Part shown: piece after piece, positions 1 to 8,144 of the stretch
Layout of the letters: each line of letters begins with the position of its first letter
Numbering within the stretch: the stretch's first letter is position 1
DNA from: Eubacterium sp. AF16-48
Lineage (GTDB): Bacteria > Bacillota > Clostridia > Lachnospirales > Lachnospiraceae
Length of the DNA: 64,000 nucleotides
Reading direction: 5' to 3'
Assembly (NCBI RefSeq): GCF_003479405.1
Contig: NZ_QUHB01000008.1
Coordinates: 71,318-135,317, forward strand
Program-made: the position numbers and the translations under genes
The notes under the pieces: model-generated
Databases searched by the model: none
Told to the model about the DNA's origin: nothing
The model's input: the letters and a program-made list of their open reading frames with translations, nothing else

Positions 1-191
1 CATTTATTACAGGACTTTTGAATTTCATAATTATGGCATTTGTGGTATTTTTGCTTGTTAAGGCAATGAACAAGTTAAGAACTCATAATGAGGTGCCACA
101 GGAAGCAACTACGAAAATCTGTCCACATTGTAAGTCGGAAATACACATTGACGCAGACAGATGCCCACATTGTACAAGTAAACTTGATTAG
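1..191 (+). CDS. mscL: Large-conductance mechanosensitive channel, C-terminal part
   Basis: The reading frame enters from outside the window (codons from base 3) and ends at TAG 189-191. The visible 62 residues hold the end of the second membrane helix (FIIMAFVVFLLVKAMNKL), followed by a cytoplasmic tail with two CPHC motifs, which is the zinc-ribbon-like tail seen in many clostridial MscL proteins. MscL is a homopentameric membrane channel that opens under hypo-osmotic stress. The N-terminal half lies outside the window, so the call rests on the TM2/tail pattern. A strong hairpin follows directly. Confidence 0.85.
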   Translation, partial: FITGLLNFIIMAFVVFLLVKAMNKLRTHNEVPQEATTKICPHCKSEIHIDADRCPHCTSKLD

Positions 192-193
192 GA

Positions 194-233
194 AATACCC
201 CCGGTGGAATACAGTTTTGCCGGGGGTATTATA
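194..233 (+). terminator. Rho-independent terminator after mscL
   Basis: An 11-bp perfect stem, AATACCCCCGG (194-204) with CCGGGGGTATT (220-230), has a 15-nt loop and an AT-rich tail. It starts 2 nt after the mscL stop and ends before the response regulator's ribosome site. Confidence 0.75.
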
Positions 234-263
234 ATAAGTATGATTTTAATGGAGAGCAGTTAT

Positions 264-947
264 ATGACGGAAAATAAATACAATATAATGATAGTGGAAG
301 ATGACAATACCATAGCAGAAAAAATAAAAAGTCATTTGGAAAAATGGGCATATAATGTTTACATAGCGAAGGATTTTGGAAATGTATTAAAAGAAGTATC
401 TGATTTTCAGCCGGATTTAATTTTGTTAGACATAACCCTGCCATATTTTAATGGATTTTACTGGTGCGGGGAAATACGGAAAATGTTCAAAATTCCCATT
501 ATTTTTATATCTTCTGCCGATGACAGTATGAATATAGTTATGGCAATGAATATGGGCGGAGACGATTTCATATCAAAACCCTTTGACCTTACGGTACTTA
601 CTGCCAAAATATCGGCTCTTATCAGAAGAAGCTACTCTTATGCAGGTCAGCTTAATACCATAGAAAACAATGGGGTAATACTTAATCTTATGGACGGCAC
701 CTGTCTTTATAACGGAGAAAAAACTGAACTTTCAAAAAATGAATTTCAAATATTGGCGCTTCTTATGGAAAATTCAGGAAGCGTTGTAAGTCGTGACACC
801 ATTATGATGCATTTGTGGGACAGTGAAAATTTTATAGATGATAATACATTAACAGTGAATATAAACAGAATCAGAAAAAAACTAAAGGATATAGGATTAG
901 ATGATTTTGTAAAGACAAAAAAAGGGTTAGGTTACATGGTATGTTGA
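264..947 (+). CDS. OmpR-family response regulator, BceR-like
   Basis: This 227-residue cytoplasmic response regulator has an N-terminal receiver domain (IMIVEDD acidic pocket near residues 8-14, phospho-acceptor Asp56 in LLDITLP, Lys in SKPF) and a C-terminal winged helix ending in NRIRKKL...KGLGYMV, typical of OmpR/PhoB. I chose the ATG at 264 because GGAGAG lies 7 nt upstream; earlier in-frame starts lack a ribosome site. It overlaps the kinase gene by 7 nt, so the two are coupled. A BceA/BceB-like transporter lies downstream of the intervening chitinase gene, which suggests the pair senses a cell-wall-active compound. That role is inferred. Confidence 0.88.
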   Translation: MTENKYNIMIVEDDNTIAEKIKSHLEKWAYNVYIAKDFGNVLKEVSDFQPDLILLDITLPYFNGFYWCGEIRKMFKIPIIFISSADDSMNIVMAMNMGGDDFISKPFDLTVLTAKISALIRRSYSYAGQLNTIENNGVILNLMDGTCLYNGEKTELSKNEFQILALLMENSGSVVSRDTIMMHLWDSENFIDDNTLTVNINRIRKKLKDIGLDDFVKTKKGLGYMVC

Positions 948-1900
948 TGAAATATTTAAAGGACAGAAAGTTAATATTTATTGCTATTTTATTCTGGATT
1001 GCCATATTTTCCGGCGTGTTTGCTTTATGTGGAATAGAGTTTAAGTATGTATGGTACCCCACGGCATTAGGGTGCATGGCTTTGGGTATTTGCCTTGTGG
1101 TTGATTTTGTTTGTTATTATAAAAAGTGCCGAAGTCTTACCATGGCAGAAAATAGTATTGATGTAACATTGGATAATTTGCCTAAAACCTCAAATCAGAT
1201 TGAGAAAATGTACACAGAGCTTCTTAAATTACTGACTAATGAAAAAAACGAAGAAATAAATAATATTCTAAATTCAAAAAAAGAAACAATGGAATATGTT
1301 ACATTGTGGTCACATCAGATAAAAACTCCCATTACCGCATTGCAGTTATTAGCTAACGATACTGATGAAGAAATCCGGATTGAAATCCTTAACCGGTTGT
1401 TTGAAATTGAACAATATCAGGATATGATGCTTCAATATCTGCGACTTGAAGGTGGCGGAAATGACTATGTTTTGGCAGATTATAGTGTAAAAGATATGGT
1501 TAATCAGGCAGTGAAATACTTTGCCAGAATCTTTATTTCTAAAGGAATTTCAGTGAAAATACAGGTGGATGAAAGCAGGAAGGTTGTAACAGATGAAAAG
1601 TGGATGGTATTTGTCCTTAAACAGCTTATATCAAATGCCCTTAAGTATACTTCAAAAGGGGAAATATGTATATCCTTTGATAATGATGAACTTTTAATTA
1701 AGGACTCAGGCATTGGCATTGCAAAAGAGGATTTGCCAAGAATTTTTGACAGGGGATATACAGGTTACAACGGAAGAAAGGACAAAAAGGCTACAGGTCT
1801 TGGTTTGTATCTTACAAAACAGATTCTTGACCGGCTGAATCATAAGATAGAAATTGATTCTCAAATAGGTGTTGGAACTCGGGTTTTCATAAAATTTTAG
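941..1900 (+). CDS. Intramembrane-sensing histidine kinase, BceS-like
   Basis: A 319-residue kinase with two membrane helices near residues 11-31 and 38-58 and almost no extracellular loop, which is the hallmark of intramembrane-sensing kinases that take their signal from a Bce-type transporter. The phospho-acceptor is His125 in LWSHQIKTP. The ATPase domain shows N-box ISNALKY, DSGIGI, FDRGYTG and GLGLYL. The start overlaps the regulator's stop; ATG at 947 is an alternative start. Its partner is the preceding regulator, and the likely target is the ABC operon at 5147-7925. Confidence 0.88.
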   Translation: MLMKYLKDRKLIFIAILFWIAIFSGVFALCGIEFKYVWYPTALGCMALGICLVVDFVCYYKKCRSLTMAENSIDVTLDNLPKTSNQIEKMYTELLKLLTNEKNEEINNILNSKKETMEYVTLWSHQIKTPITALQLLANDTDEEIRIEILNRLFEIEQYQDMMLQYLRLEGGGNDYVLADYSVKDMVNQAVKYFARIFISKGISVKIQVDESRKVVTDEKWMVFVLKQLISNALKYTSKGEICISFDNDELLIKDSGIGIAKEDLPRIFDRGYTGYNGRKDKKATGLGLYLTKQILDRLNHKIEIDSQIGVGTRVFIKF

Positions 1901-2027
1901 AACAAAAAATTGTATATAATTGGTAATATTTAACATAATTGGCTACTTTTTAAATAGGTTTGACATATGGCTAAAACCCTTGCTAGAATGGACGAAAAGG
2001 CAAATTTTAAAGGAGGGAAAAGTCATA

Positions 2028-4724
2028 ATGACAAGGAAAGCAAAGAGAATGCTTGCTAAATTTATGGCCCTTGTAATGGCAGTGACTGTGCTGTCATTTA
2101 CAGGTGGATTTAGCAGTATGCAGTCTAGCGTGGTTTATGGAGCGGCTGCATGGAACAGCGAAACAATTTACACAGGGGGAGATGAAGTGGAATACAACGG
2201 AGCAATTTACAAATGTAAATGGTGGACTAAGGGGGACACACCTTCAAACGGAGGTCCTTGGGAGCTGGTTTCCGGGTCAACATCAGGGGGAGATACAGGT
2301 GATTTAGGAAGTCTTAAACCGGGAAAAGCAACAGTCACATTAGACCCACAAATTGGAACAAACGTAAATGGAGTTACACTTCCGTCTAATTATTACAACA
2401 AAAAGGTTGTGGGTTATTTTCCAAGCTACGCAATTACATCCCAGGCACATGAATATTTCAATATAGCAGATTTACAGTGGGATAAGCTTACTCATATTCA
2501 GTATGCTTTTGGTATTGTTAATAAAGATACATGTGAGCTGGAGGTAGGAGATCCGGAACATGACATTGAAAGTAAGTTTGAAGGCACAACCTTTAAACAT
2601 GACGGACAGGTAATTAAGATGGATGACTCCCTTGGATACTACGGACAATTTAACATAATGCACACATTAAAGAAAATGCATCCTGATGTAACCGTTCTTA
2701 TTTCAACAGGTGGCTGGGGAGCATCAGAAGGTCTTTGGTATGCCACACAAAATGAAGCGTCCATGAGAAAATTCAGTGCTTCGGCAGTTTCATTTATTAG
2801 AAAGTACGGTTTTGACGGCATTGATATTGACTTTGAGTTCCCGTCAGAAACCCCACAGTCAGGAAATTATACGGACTTTACTGAATCTATAAGATCGGGA
2901 ATTGCAGACAGATACGCCCAGTTTATAAAAATACTTAGTGAAGATTTAGCTAAGGCATCAAAGGAAGACGGAACATATTATTGGCTTACATCTGCGGTAG
3001 CAGCATCATCATGGGTTCTTGGAGGGCAGACAAATTCAGCCTTTTTAGATTACTTGGATTTTGTATCAGTTATGTCCTATGACTTCCATGGTGGATGGAA
3101 CAATTATGTAGAAAATCAGGCAAATCTTTACGCTGATCCGGCAGATACGGAAACAGCCCAGGTGGACGTTAAAACATTGGGATTTGACTGGGCTTACCGG
3201 TTTTACAGAGGAAAAGTTCAGTCTGAAAAGATTTTAATGGGTGTTCCTTATTATACAAGAGGTTGGACAAATGTTTCCGGAGGAACCAACGGATTACACG
3301 GTTCGTCAGGTACACCTCTTACTAACAGCGTTGATAATCTTAACTTATGGTGCGATTTAGATGAAAATGGAAAAGAAGTGGCAGCAGGTGCTAATCCCCT
3401 CTGGCATGTAATGAATCTTATGAAATCCAATTCAAACTATAAGCGTTACTGGGATGACGTAGGAAAGGTTCCTCATATCTGGAATGCACAAAATAACACA
3501 TTCCTTACATTTGAAGACACAGAATCAGTACAGGAAAGAATAAATTATGTAAACAACAACAATTTAGGCGGTGTTCTCATATGGGTTATGCACGGAGATT
3601 ATGATTATGACGAACAGCAGCAGAAATATGTAATAGGTGATACTCTTACATCCATGTTCCATGACCAGTTTAAGGCAAAGGGGGCATCAAAGGTATCATC
3701 AGATGTGGATTATACTAATGATACATTAAATTTTAGTGTGGATTTTGGTGGAAAATACGATCATCCAAACTACACATACACAATAAAACTTACAAATAAT
3801 GAATCTGTGGCATTTCCGGCAGGTTATACTTTAAGTTTTGATTTACCGAAATCCAGTAAATTTACCAGTGCATGGGGGGCAACGGCTACCACGGAAGATA
3901 AAGGTGACTTTACAACAGTAACCCTTACATCCACCAGTGCACTTTCACCGGGAGAGTCTGTAGAGTTTACAGGTATGTTAAAATGTTGCTTTTCAGGAGT
4001 TAAGAATTTTAAGGTAAACGGATATTCCATGTTAAGTGAGGTAAATAATGAAATAACCAGACTTAACAGAGCATATCTTACTGACAAAAACGGAGGTTCG
4101 TCAGAAATTCCAACTGAACCTGAAACAGAGGCACCAACAGAAAAGCCTACAGAAGTACCAACACAGACACCGACAGAAAAACCTACGGAAGCACCTACAC
4201 AGGTTCCTACAACAAAGCCGGACACAAAAGTTCAGACATCAGTTAAGGGCTACCAGATAAGTACTACAGCTGAAGGATACAGAGTTTTATATAATGTATC
4301 AGACAGTGACAATGAAGTGGTAAAAGCAGGTCTTATATATGGACTTTCAGATAAGGCAACAGAAAATGAAATGGTTGTGGGAAGTGGAAATCAGGCAGTT
4401 TACGACTATGCAGCAACCAATGCGGGATTACTTTCTAAAAGTGGTGACACATCACTTTATGCCATGACAATGGAATTTGTTAAAACAAAGGCATTTTATC
4501 AGGCAGGCATAATGGTAAGACCATATGCACAGTTAAAGAGTGGAGAATATGTATACGGAGATGTAGAATCTTTGAAGGTGTATGACATAGCGGATTCCTT
4601 GTATCAGAAGGAGTTAATGCCAAATGAGGCAGCACATTCTTACCTTTATAACAATATTTTAAAGGTATCAGATTCTTCATACATAGAAAAAACATTTAAT
4701 TATAAAAACATTCTTGTGAAATAG
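2028..4724 (+). CDS. Secreted GH18 chitinase with CBM5/12 and C-terminal module
   Basis: An exported 898-residue multi-domain chitinase. AGGAGGG lies 10 nt before the chosen ATG, and the first 35-40 residues form a signal peptide. A short CBM5/12-like chitin-binding module (about 40-81; WNSETIYTGGDEV, YKCKWWT) precedes a GH18 barrel holding STGGW (226-230) and the catalytic motif DGIDIDFE (263-270, acid Glu270). A beta-sandwich resembling chitinase C-terminal domains follows near 590-690. A Thr-Glu-Pro linker (about 695-735) then leads to a 160-residue domain I do not recognise. It probably cuts chitin or peptidoglycan-like beta-1,4-GlcNAc polymers outside the cell. It sits between the sensor pair and the ABC operon. 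Confidence 0.92.
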   Translation: MTRKAKRMLAKFMALVMAVTVLSFTGGFSSMQSSVVYGAAAWNSETIYTGGDEVEYNGAIYKCKWWTKGDTPSNGGPWELVSGSTSGGDTGDLGSLKPGKATVTLDPQIGTNVNGVTLPSNYYNKKVVGYFPSYAITSQAHEYFNIADLQWDKLTHIQYAFGIVNKDTCELEVGDPEHDIESKFEGTTFKHDGQVIKMDDSLGYYGQFNIMHTLKKMHPDVTVLISTGGWGASEGLWYATQNEASMRKFSASAVSFIRKYGFDGIDIDFEFPSETPQSGNYTDFTESIRSGIADRYAQFIKILSEDLAKASKEDGTYYWLTSAVAASSWVLGGQTNSAFLDYLDFVSVMSYDFHGGWNNYVENQANLYADPADTETAQVDVKTLGFDWAYRFYRGKVQSEKILMGVPYYTRGWTNVSGGTNGLHGSSGTPLTNSVDNLNLWCDLDENGKEVAAGANPLWHVMNLMKSNSNYKRYWDDVGKVPHIWNAQNNTFLTFEDTESVQERINYVNNNNLGGVLIWVMHGDYDYDEQQQKYVIGDTLTSMFHDQFKAKGASKVSSDVDYTNDTLNFSVDFGGKYDHPNYTYTIKLTNNESVAFPAGYTLSFDLPKSSKFTSAWGATATTEDKGDFTTVTLTSTSALSPGESVEFTGMLKCCFSGVKNFKVNGYSMLSEVNNEITRLNRAYLTDKNGGSSEIPTEPETEAPTEKPTEVPTQTPTEKPTEAPTQVPTTKPDTKVQTSVKGYQISTTAEGYRVLYNVSDSDNEVVKAGLIYGLSDKATENEMVVGSGNQAVYDYAATNAGLLSKSGDTSLYAMTMEFVKTKAFYQAGIMVRPYAQLKSGEYVYGDVESLKVYDIADSLYQKELMPNEAAHSYLYNNILKVSDSSYIEKTFNYKNILVK

Positions 4725-4737
4725 TGACTTCATAACA

Positions 4738-4786
4738 TGATGTAACCAAATTACTTTATTATTACCCAATTTCCCCGGTTACATCA
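4738..4786. other. 10-bp inverted repeat after the chitinase gene
   Basis: TGATGTAACC (4738-4747) and GGTTACATCA (4777-4786) are perfectly complementary across a 29-nt AT-rich spacer. There is no T-tract, so it is not a standard terminator. Its role is unknown; it could be an mRNA 3'-end structure or a protein site. Confidence 0.4.
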
Positions 4787-4810
4787 CAATATAATACTTC
4801 TTTTATTTCG

Positions 4811-4850
4811 GGTGGAGCTTTAATATGACAAATATTAGGCTCCACCTTTT
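4811..4850 (+). terminator. Terminator separating chitinase from ABC operon
   Basis: Stem GGTGGAGC (4811-4818) with GCTCCACC (4839-4846), followed by TTTT. It isolates the ABC transporter genes from upstream transcription, so they need their own promoter. Confidence 0.65.
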
Positions 4851-4864
4851 GTATATTACAAAAA

Positions 4865-4928
4865 TGTAAGGTTAAAGGCAGGATTGTAAGGTGAAATTAA
4901 GGAAAATCCCAATTACTTATTGTATACT
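4865..4928 (+). promoter_or_regulatory. Putative response-regulator operator and promoter of the ABC operon
   Basis: Two direct repeats, TGTAAGGTTAAA (4865-4876) and TGTAAGGTGAAA (4885-4896), lie exactly 20 bp apart, on the same helix face. They are followed by a -10-like TATACT (4923-4928) with no good -35 at the expected place. This is how OmpR-family activators usually act: tandem sites replace a weak -35. The nearby response regulator is the obvious candidate. Binding is inferred. Confidence 0.5.
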
Positions 4929-4960
4929 TGTAACATAAAGATTTGCAGATTTTTAAAAAT

Positions 4961-5046
4961 AGGAGGAAACAAATGAACGAAGTTCATTTTTAGGGATGTT
5001 TCCGACGATTTGCCGCTGACCGGAGGGAGGGGGCACTACAATTTAG
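4961..5046 (+). repeat. 86-bp dispersed element, copy 1
   Basis: First of two tandem copies (86-bp period); a third lies at 41612-41697. Each has AGGAGGAAACAA, then the palindrome ATGAACGAAGTTCAT, then GTTTCCGACGA, then a GC-richer part with TGCCGCTGACCGRAGGGAGG and CTACAATT-like ends. GGAAAC near the start can pair with GTTTCC, enclosing the palindrome hairpin. In this copy the ATG opens only a six-residue frame (MNEVHF, 4973-4993). Confidence 0.8.
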
Positions 5047-5132
5047 AGGAGGAAACAAATGAACGAAGTTCATTTTCAGGAATGTTTCCGACGACTTGCC
5101 GCTGACCGAAGGGAGGGGGCGTTACAATTTAT
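5047..5132 (+). repeat. 86-bp dispersed element, copy 2
   Basis: Directly follows copy 1 and differs from it at a handful of positions. It ends just before the ribosome site of the ABC ATPase gene. The palindrome and the GGAAAC/GTTTCC pair are intact. Here the ATG at 5059 opens a 27-codon frame running to 4 nt before the ATPase start. Confidence 0.8.
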
Positions 5133-5142
5133 AGGAGGTTAG
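5059..5142 (+). CDS. Possible 27-residue leader peptide inside repeat copy 2
   Basis: ATG with AGGAGG 6 nt upstream; the peptide begins MNEVHFQECF and ends in ...QFIGG, stopping at TAG 5140-5142, 4 nt before the next gene. The first six residues are shared with frames in the other two copies, but the rest diverges (6 and 15 residues). This suggests the DNA or RNA is conserved rather than the peptide. Translation could unfold the hairpin that covers the ATG and couple to the ABC gene. This is speculative. Confidence 0.3.
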   Translation: MNEVHFQECFRRLAADRREGALQFIGG

Positions 5143-5146
5143 TACC

Positions 5147-5914
5147 ATGGAGGTATTAGAAGTAAATAATTTAAAAAAGATATATACAACAAGATTTGGA
5201 GGAAACAAGGTAGAGGCTTTGCATGATATAAACTTTTCAGTGGAACAGGGAGAATACGTTGCAATAATGGGAGAATCAGGCTCCGGAAAAACTACATTGC
5301 TTAACATTCTTGCAGCAGTAGACAGACCTACATCAGGAGATATATTTCTTAATGGCAAAAACACCACAGTAATCAAAGATGATATGCTGGCAAAATTCAG
5401 GAGAGAGCATTTAGGATTTGTATTTCAGGATTTTAATCTTTTAGATACTTTTTCCATTGAAGATAATATTTACCTGCCACTGGTACTTGCAGGAAAAGAA
5501 TATAAGGATATGAAACAGGAGCTGGATGTAATTGCAGGAAAGTTGGGAATAAGTCATATACTTCACAAATACCCTTACGAAGTTTCAGGAGGACAAAAAC
5601 AGAGAACGGCGGTGGCAAGGGCAATTATTACAAAACCGGACATCCTTTTGGCAGATGAACCTACAGGAGCACTGGATTCAAAATCCACAGGAGATTTATT
5701 AGATGTATTTGATAAGTTAAATTCCGACGGACAGACAATATTAATGGTAACTCACAGCGTAAGGGCTGCATCAAATGCCGGCAGGGTTTTGTTTATAAAA
5801 GATGGAGAAATATTCCATCAGATATATCGTGGAGCCATGACAAAGGATGAAATGTACAAAAAGATTTCCGACACTTTAACAGTGTTATTGGCAGGTGGTG
5901 ATTTACATGAATAA
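5147..5914 (+). CDS. ABC transporter ATP-binding protein, BceA-like
   Basis: A 255-residue ATPase of the MacB/BceA type. Walker A is GESGSGKT (42-49), the signature is VSGGQKQR, and Walker B is LLADEPTGALDS, with the H-loop in MVTHS. TAGGAGG lies upstream of the ATG. It overlaps the permease gene by 8 nt. With that permease it should form a peptide-antibiotic detoxification and sensing module acting with the kinase/regulator pair at 264-1900. Lipid II-cycle binders such as bacitracin or lantibiotics are the usual substrates of the family; the actual one is unknown. Confidence 0.9.
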   Translation: MEVLEVNNLKKIYTTRFGGNKVEALHDINFSVEQGEYVAIMGESGSGKTTLLNILAAVDRPTSGDIFLNGKNTTVIKDDMLAKFRREHLGFVFQDFNLLDTFSIEDNIYLPLVLAGKEYKDMKQELDVIAGKLGISHILHKYPYEVSGGQKQRTAVARAIITKPDILLADEPTGALDSKSTGDLLDVFDKLNSDGQTILMVTHSVRAASNAGRVLFIKDGEIFHQIYRGAMTKDEMYKKISDTLTVLLAGGDLHE

Positions 5915-7925
5915 AAAATTGTATTTTAGGCTTGCCCTTAGAAATGTAAAAAACAACAAAAGCACATTTCTACCTTTTTCAATTTCAACCTCAGCCATTA
6001 TTGCCATGTTCTATATGCTATACAGCATATATGAGCAGGTAAATGAAAATATGTTTTCAGGTGCAGAGCAAATGAGAATTATATTAAATTTAGGTGTGTC
6101 GATTTGCGGAATATTTTCAGTGTTTGTTCTTATTTATACTAACGGATTTTTAATGAAAAGAAGAAGCAGGGAATTTGGACTATATAGTGTATTGGGAATG
6201 GAGAAAAAGCATATTACCAAAATAGTTTTCTGGGAAATAGTTATTGTGGCATTAGGATGTATTACCACAGGAATATTAGCAGGCATTGCATTATCCAAAT
6301 TAATGTTTATGGTTTTGCTGAAAATATTAAATTTAAAAACGGATTTTGCCTTTGGGGTATATCCTAAGCCTGTATTGTTTACCATAATAGTTTTTGACTT
6401 AATATTTGCCATAGTTATATTTTTAAACAGCGTAAGAGTTCATAGATTAAAGCCTGTAGAGCTTATTAGAAATGAAAATGCCGGAGAAAGGGAACCTAAG
6501 GCAAAATGGCTTTTAGCTATATTAGGGCTGGTAACCCTGGCATTAGGCTATTACCTTGCTCTTACAGCTAAAAGCCCAATGGATGCCATGGGAAGGTTCT
6601 TTATGGCAGCTCTTTGTGTAATTATAGGAACCTATTTGCTGTTTATGAGCGTAAGCATTGCCTTTCTTAAAATATTAAAAAAGAATAAAAAATTCTATTA
6701 TGATAAGAAACATTTTATTACAGTGTCAGGTATGATGTACCGTATGAAACAAAATGCCGCAGGTTTAGCAACCATATGTATATTAAGTACCTGCGTGCTG
6801 GTGGTTTTATCCACAACGGTTTCCTTATATGTAGGAATGGAAGATGTTTTAAGGGGACGCTTTCCAAAGGATGTTATGACTAATTATCTGTATTTAGAAG
6901 ACAGTGACAGTTCTGAAGAACAGAAGGAAAATCACTATGATTACCAAAAGGTTCAGGATGCATGCCAAAGTCGTGCCGATGAATATAATGTGAAAATACA
7001 GGATGAGGATAAATATTATTCCATAGATGATATAGGAGCACTTCAAAATGGCAGATATTCAATGGAAAATATAAGTACCAATAATATGGTGAATTTTAAG
7101 GTGAAATTATTAGAGGATTATAATAGGGCAAACAGTGAGAATATCACCTTAAATTCAAATGAGGTTATAGTGTATTCATCAGATGCAGGTAGAATCAATT
7201 CTCAAAAATTAAGCATATGCAACAAGGAATACACAATAAAGAAAAAATTAGAAAAACTCCCTGTAGATGAAAAGGAGTTACAGGTATATGACACTCTCTA
7301 CATTGTAGTTAAGGATATAGATGCAATGAAAGAAATCAGGGATGTTATTAATGAAAGCACAAAGGATGATTTTGTATGTAGTATAAAATATAACTATGAG
7401 TTTAATTTAGCAGGAGATTTTAAGGATAAGGAAGAATACTGTCAGGGGTTAAGGGATGTAATAAATGATACAGGGATAGCTCACACAGATGAAGTGGGAA
7501 GTATATATACAAGCAGACAAAATTTCTTCGGCTTGTACGGAAGCCTTTTCTTTATAGGTGTATTTATTGGAACCATGTTTTTAATTACCACGGTAATGAT
7601 AATATACTATAAGCAGTTGTCAGAAGGATATCAGGACAGAAGGCGTTTTGAAATAATGAAAAAAGTGGGAATGGACGATAAGGAAACTAAATCCGTAATT
7701 AAAACTCAGATACTTATGGTGTTCTTTCTACCTATATTTATGGCAGTTATCCATATATGCTTTGCCTTTGACATAATCAGAAAAATGCTGGTAAGTTTAA
7801 ACTTTAATAACACCCCGCTGTACATTGTATGCACGGTAATGGTTACTCTTGTATTTTTCATAGTATATGGAATTGTGTACACAATTACCGCAGGAACTTA
7901 CTACAGGGTAATAAACAAGGGGTGA
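5907..7925 (+). CDS. ABC transporter permease, BceB/FtsX-like
   Basis: About 672 residues. The N-terminus (LYFRLALRNVKNNKSTFLPF) and the arrangement of several helices, a large polar extracellular part near residues 315-535 and further helices at the C-terminus match BceB-type permeases of ten helices. ATG at 5907 has GGTGG upstream and overlaps the ATPase stop. The large outer domain is where Bce permeases bind the drug or its lipid target. A hairpin terminator follows, ending the operon. Confidence 0.88.
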   Translation: MNKKLYFRLALRNVKNNKSTFLPFSISTSAIIAMFYMLYSIYEQVNENMFSGAEQMRIILNLGVSICGIFSVFVLIYTNGFLMKRRSREFGLYSVLGMEKKHITKIVFWEIVIVALGCITTGILAGIALSKLMFMVLLKILNLKTDFAFGVYPKPVLFTIIVFDLIFAIVIFLNSVRVHRLKPVELIRNENAGEREPKAKWLLAILGLVTLALGYYLALTAKSPMDAMGRFFMAALCVIIGTYLLFMSVSIAFLKILKKNKKFYYDKKHFITVSGMMYRMKQNAAGLATICILSTCVLVVLSTTVSLYVGMEDVLRGRFPKDVMTNYLYLEDSDSSEEQKENHYDYQKVQDACQSRADEYNVKIQDEDKYYSIDDIGALQNGRYSMENISTNNMVNFKVKLLEDYNRANSENITLNSNEVIVYSSDAGRINSQKLSICNKEYTIKKKLEKLPVDEKELQVYDTLYIVVKDIDAMKEIRDVINESTKDDFVCSIKYNYEFNLAGDFKDKEEYCQGLRDVINDTGIAHTDEVGSIYTSRQNFFGLYGSLFFIGVFIGTMFLITTVMIIYYKQLSEGYQDRRRFEIMKKVGMDDKETKSVIKTQILMVFFLPIFMAVIHICFAFDIIRKMLVSLNFNNTPLYIVCTVMVTLVFFIVYGIVYTITAGTYYRVINKG

Positions 7926-7934
7926 GTACCCAAT

Positions 7935-7982
7935 AAGTATAAATTACTTTTGTGCAAATACAAAGGCAATTTATACTTTTAA
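7935..7982 (+). terminator. Terminator after BceAB-like operon
   Basis: AAGTATAAATT (7935-7945) pairs with AATTTATACTT (7968-7978), with an additional inner CTTTTG/CAAAGG pairing and a run of T. Confidence 0.6.
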
Positions 7983-8067
7983 AATTTGCATCATGGCATT
8001 AAGAAAAAACAGTAACATTTCATAAAAAGTTTACAAATAAAATCATAATACTAAAAAAGATTTTACA

Positions 8068-8087
8068 TTTACAGGTTATACTGTAAA
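8068..8087 (+). promoter_or_regulatory. Inverted repeat upstream of P-type ATPase gene
   Basis: TTTACAG and CTGTAAA form a 7-bp inverted repeat around a 6-bp centre containing a -10-like TATACT overlap. It lies about 60 bp before the ATPase gene and could be an operator. Which regulator binds is not known. Confidence 0.3.
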
Positions 8088-8144
8088 ATATAGGTAACGT
8101 TGAATTGTAAAATACGGGATTTAGAAAAGTAAACGAGGACAAAT

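Noticed and set aside
3824..4225. 133-residue open frame on the minus strand, rich in Gly-Val-Ser
   Set aside because: It is antisense to the Thr-Glu-Pro linker and sandwich of the chitinase; its low complexity mirrors the linker codons and it has no ribosome site or family resemblance.
4961..5132. CRISPR-like array
   Set aside because: The repeats are 86 bp, adjacent with no unique spacers, and a third copy lies 36 kb away; no cas genes.
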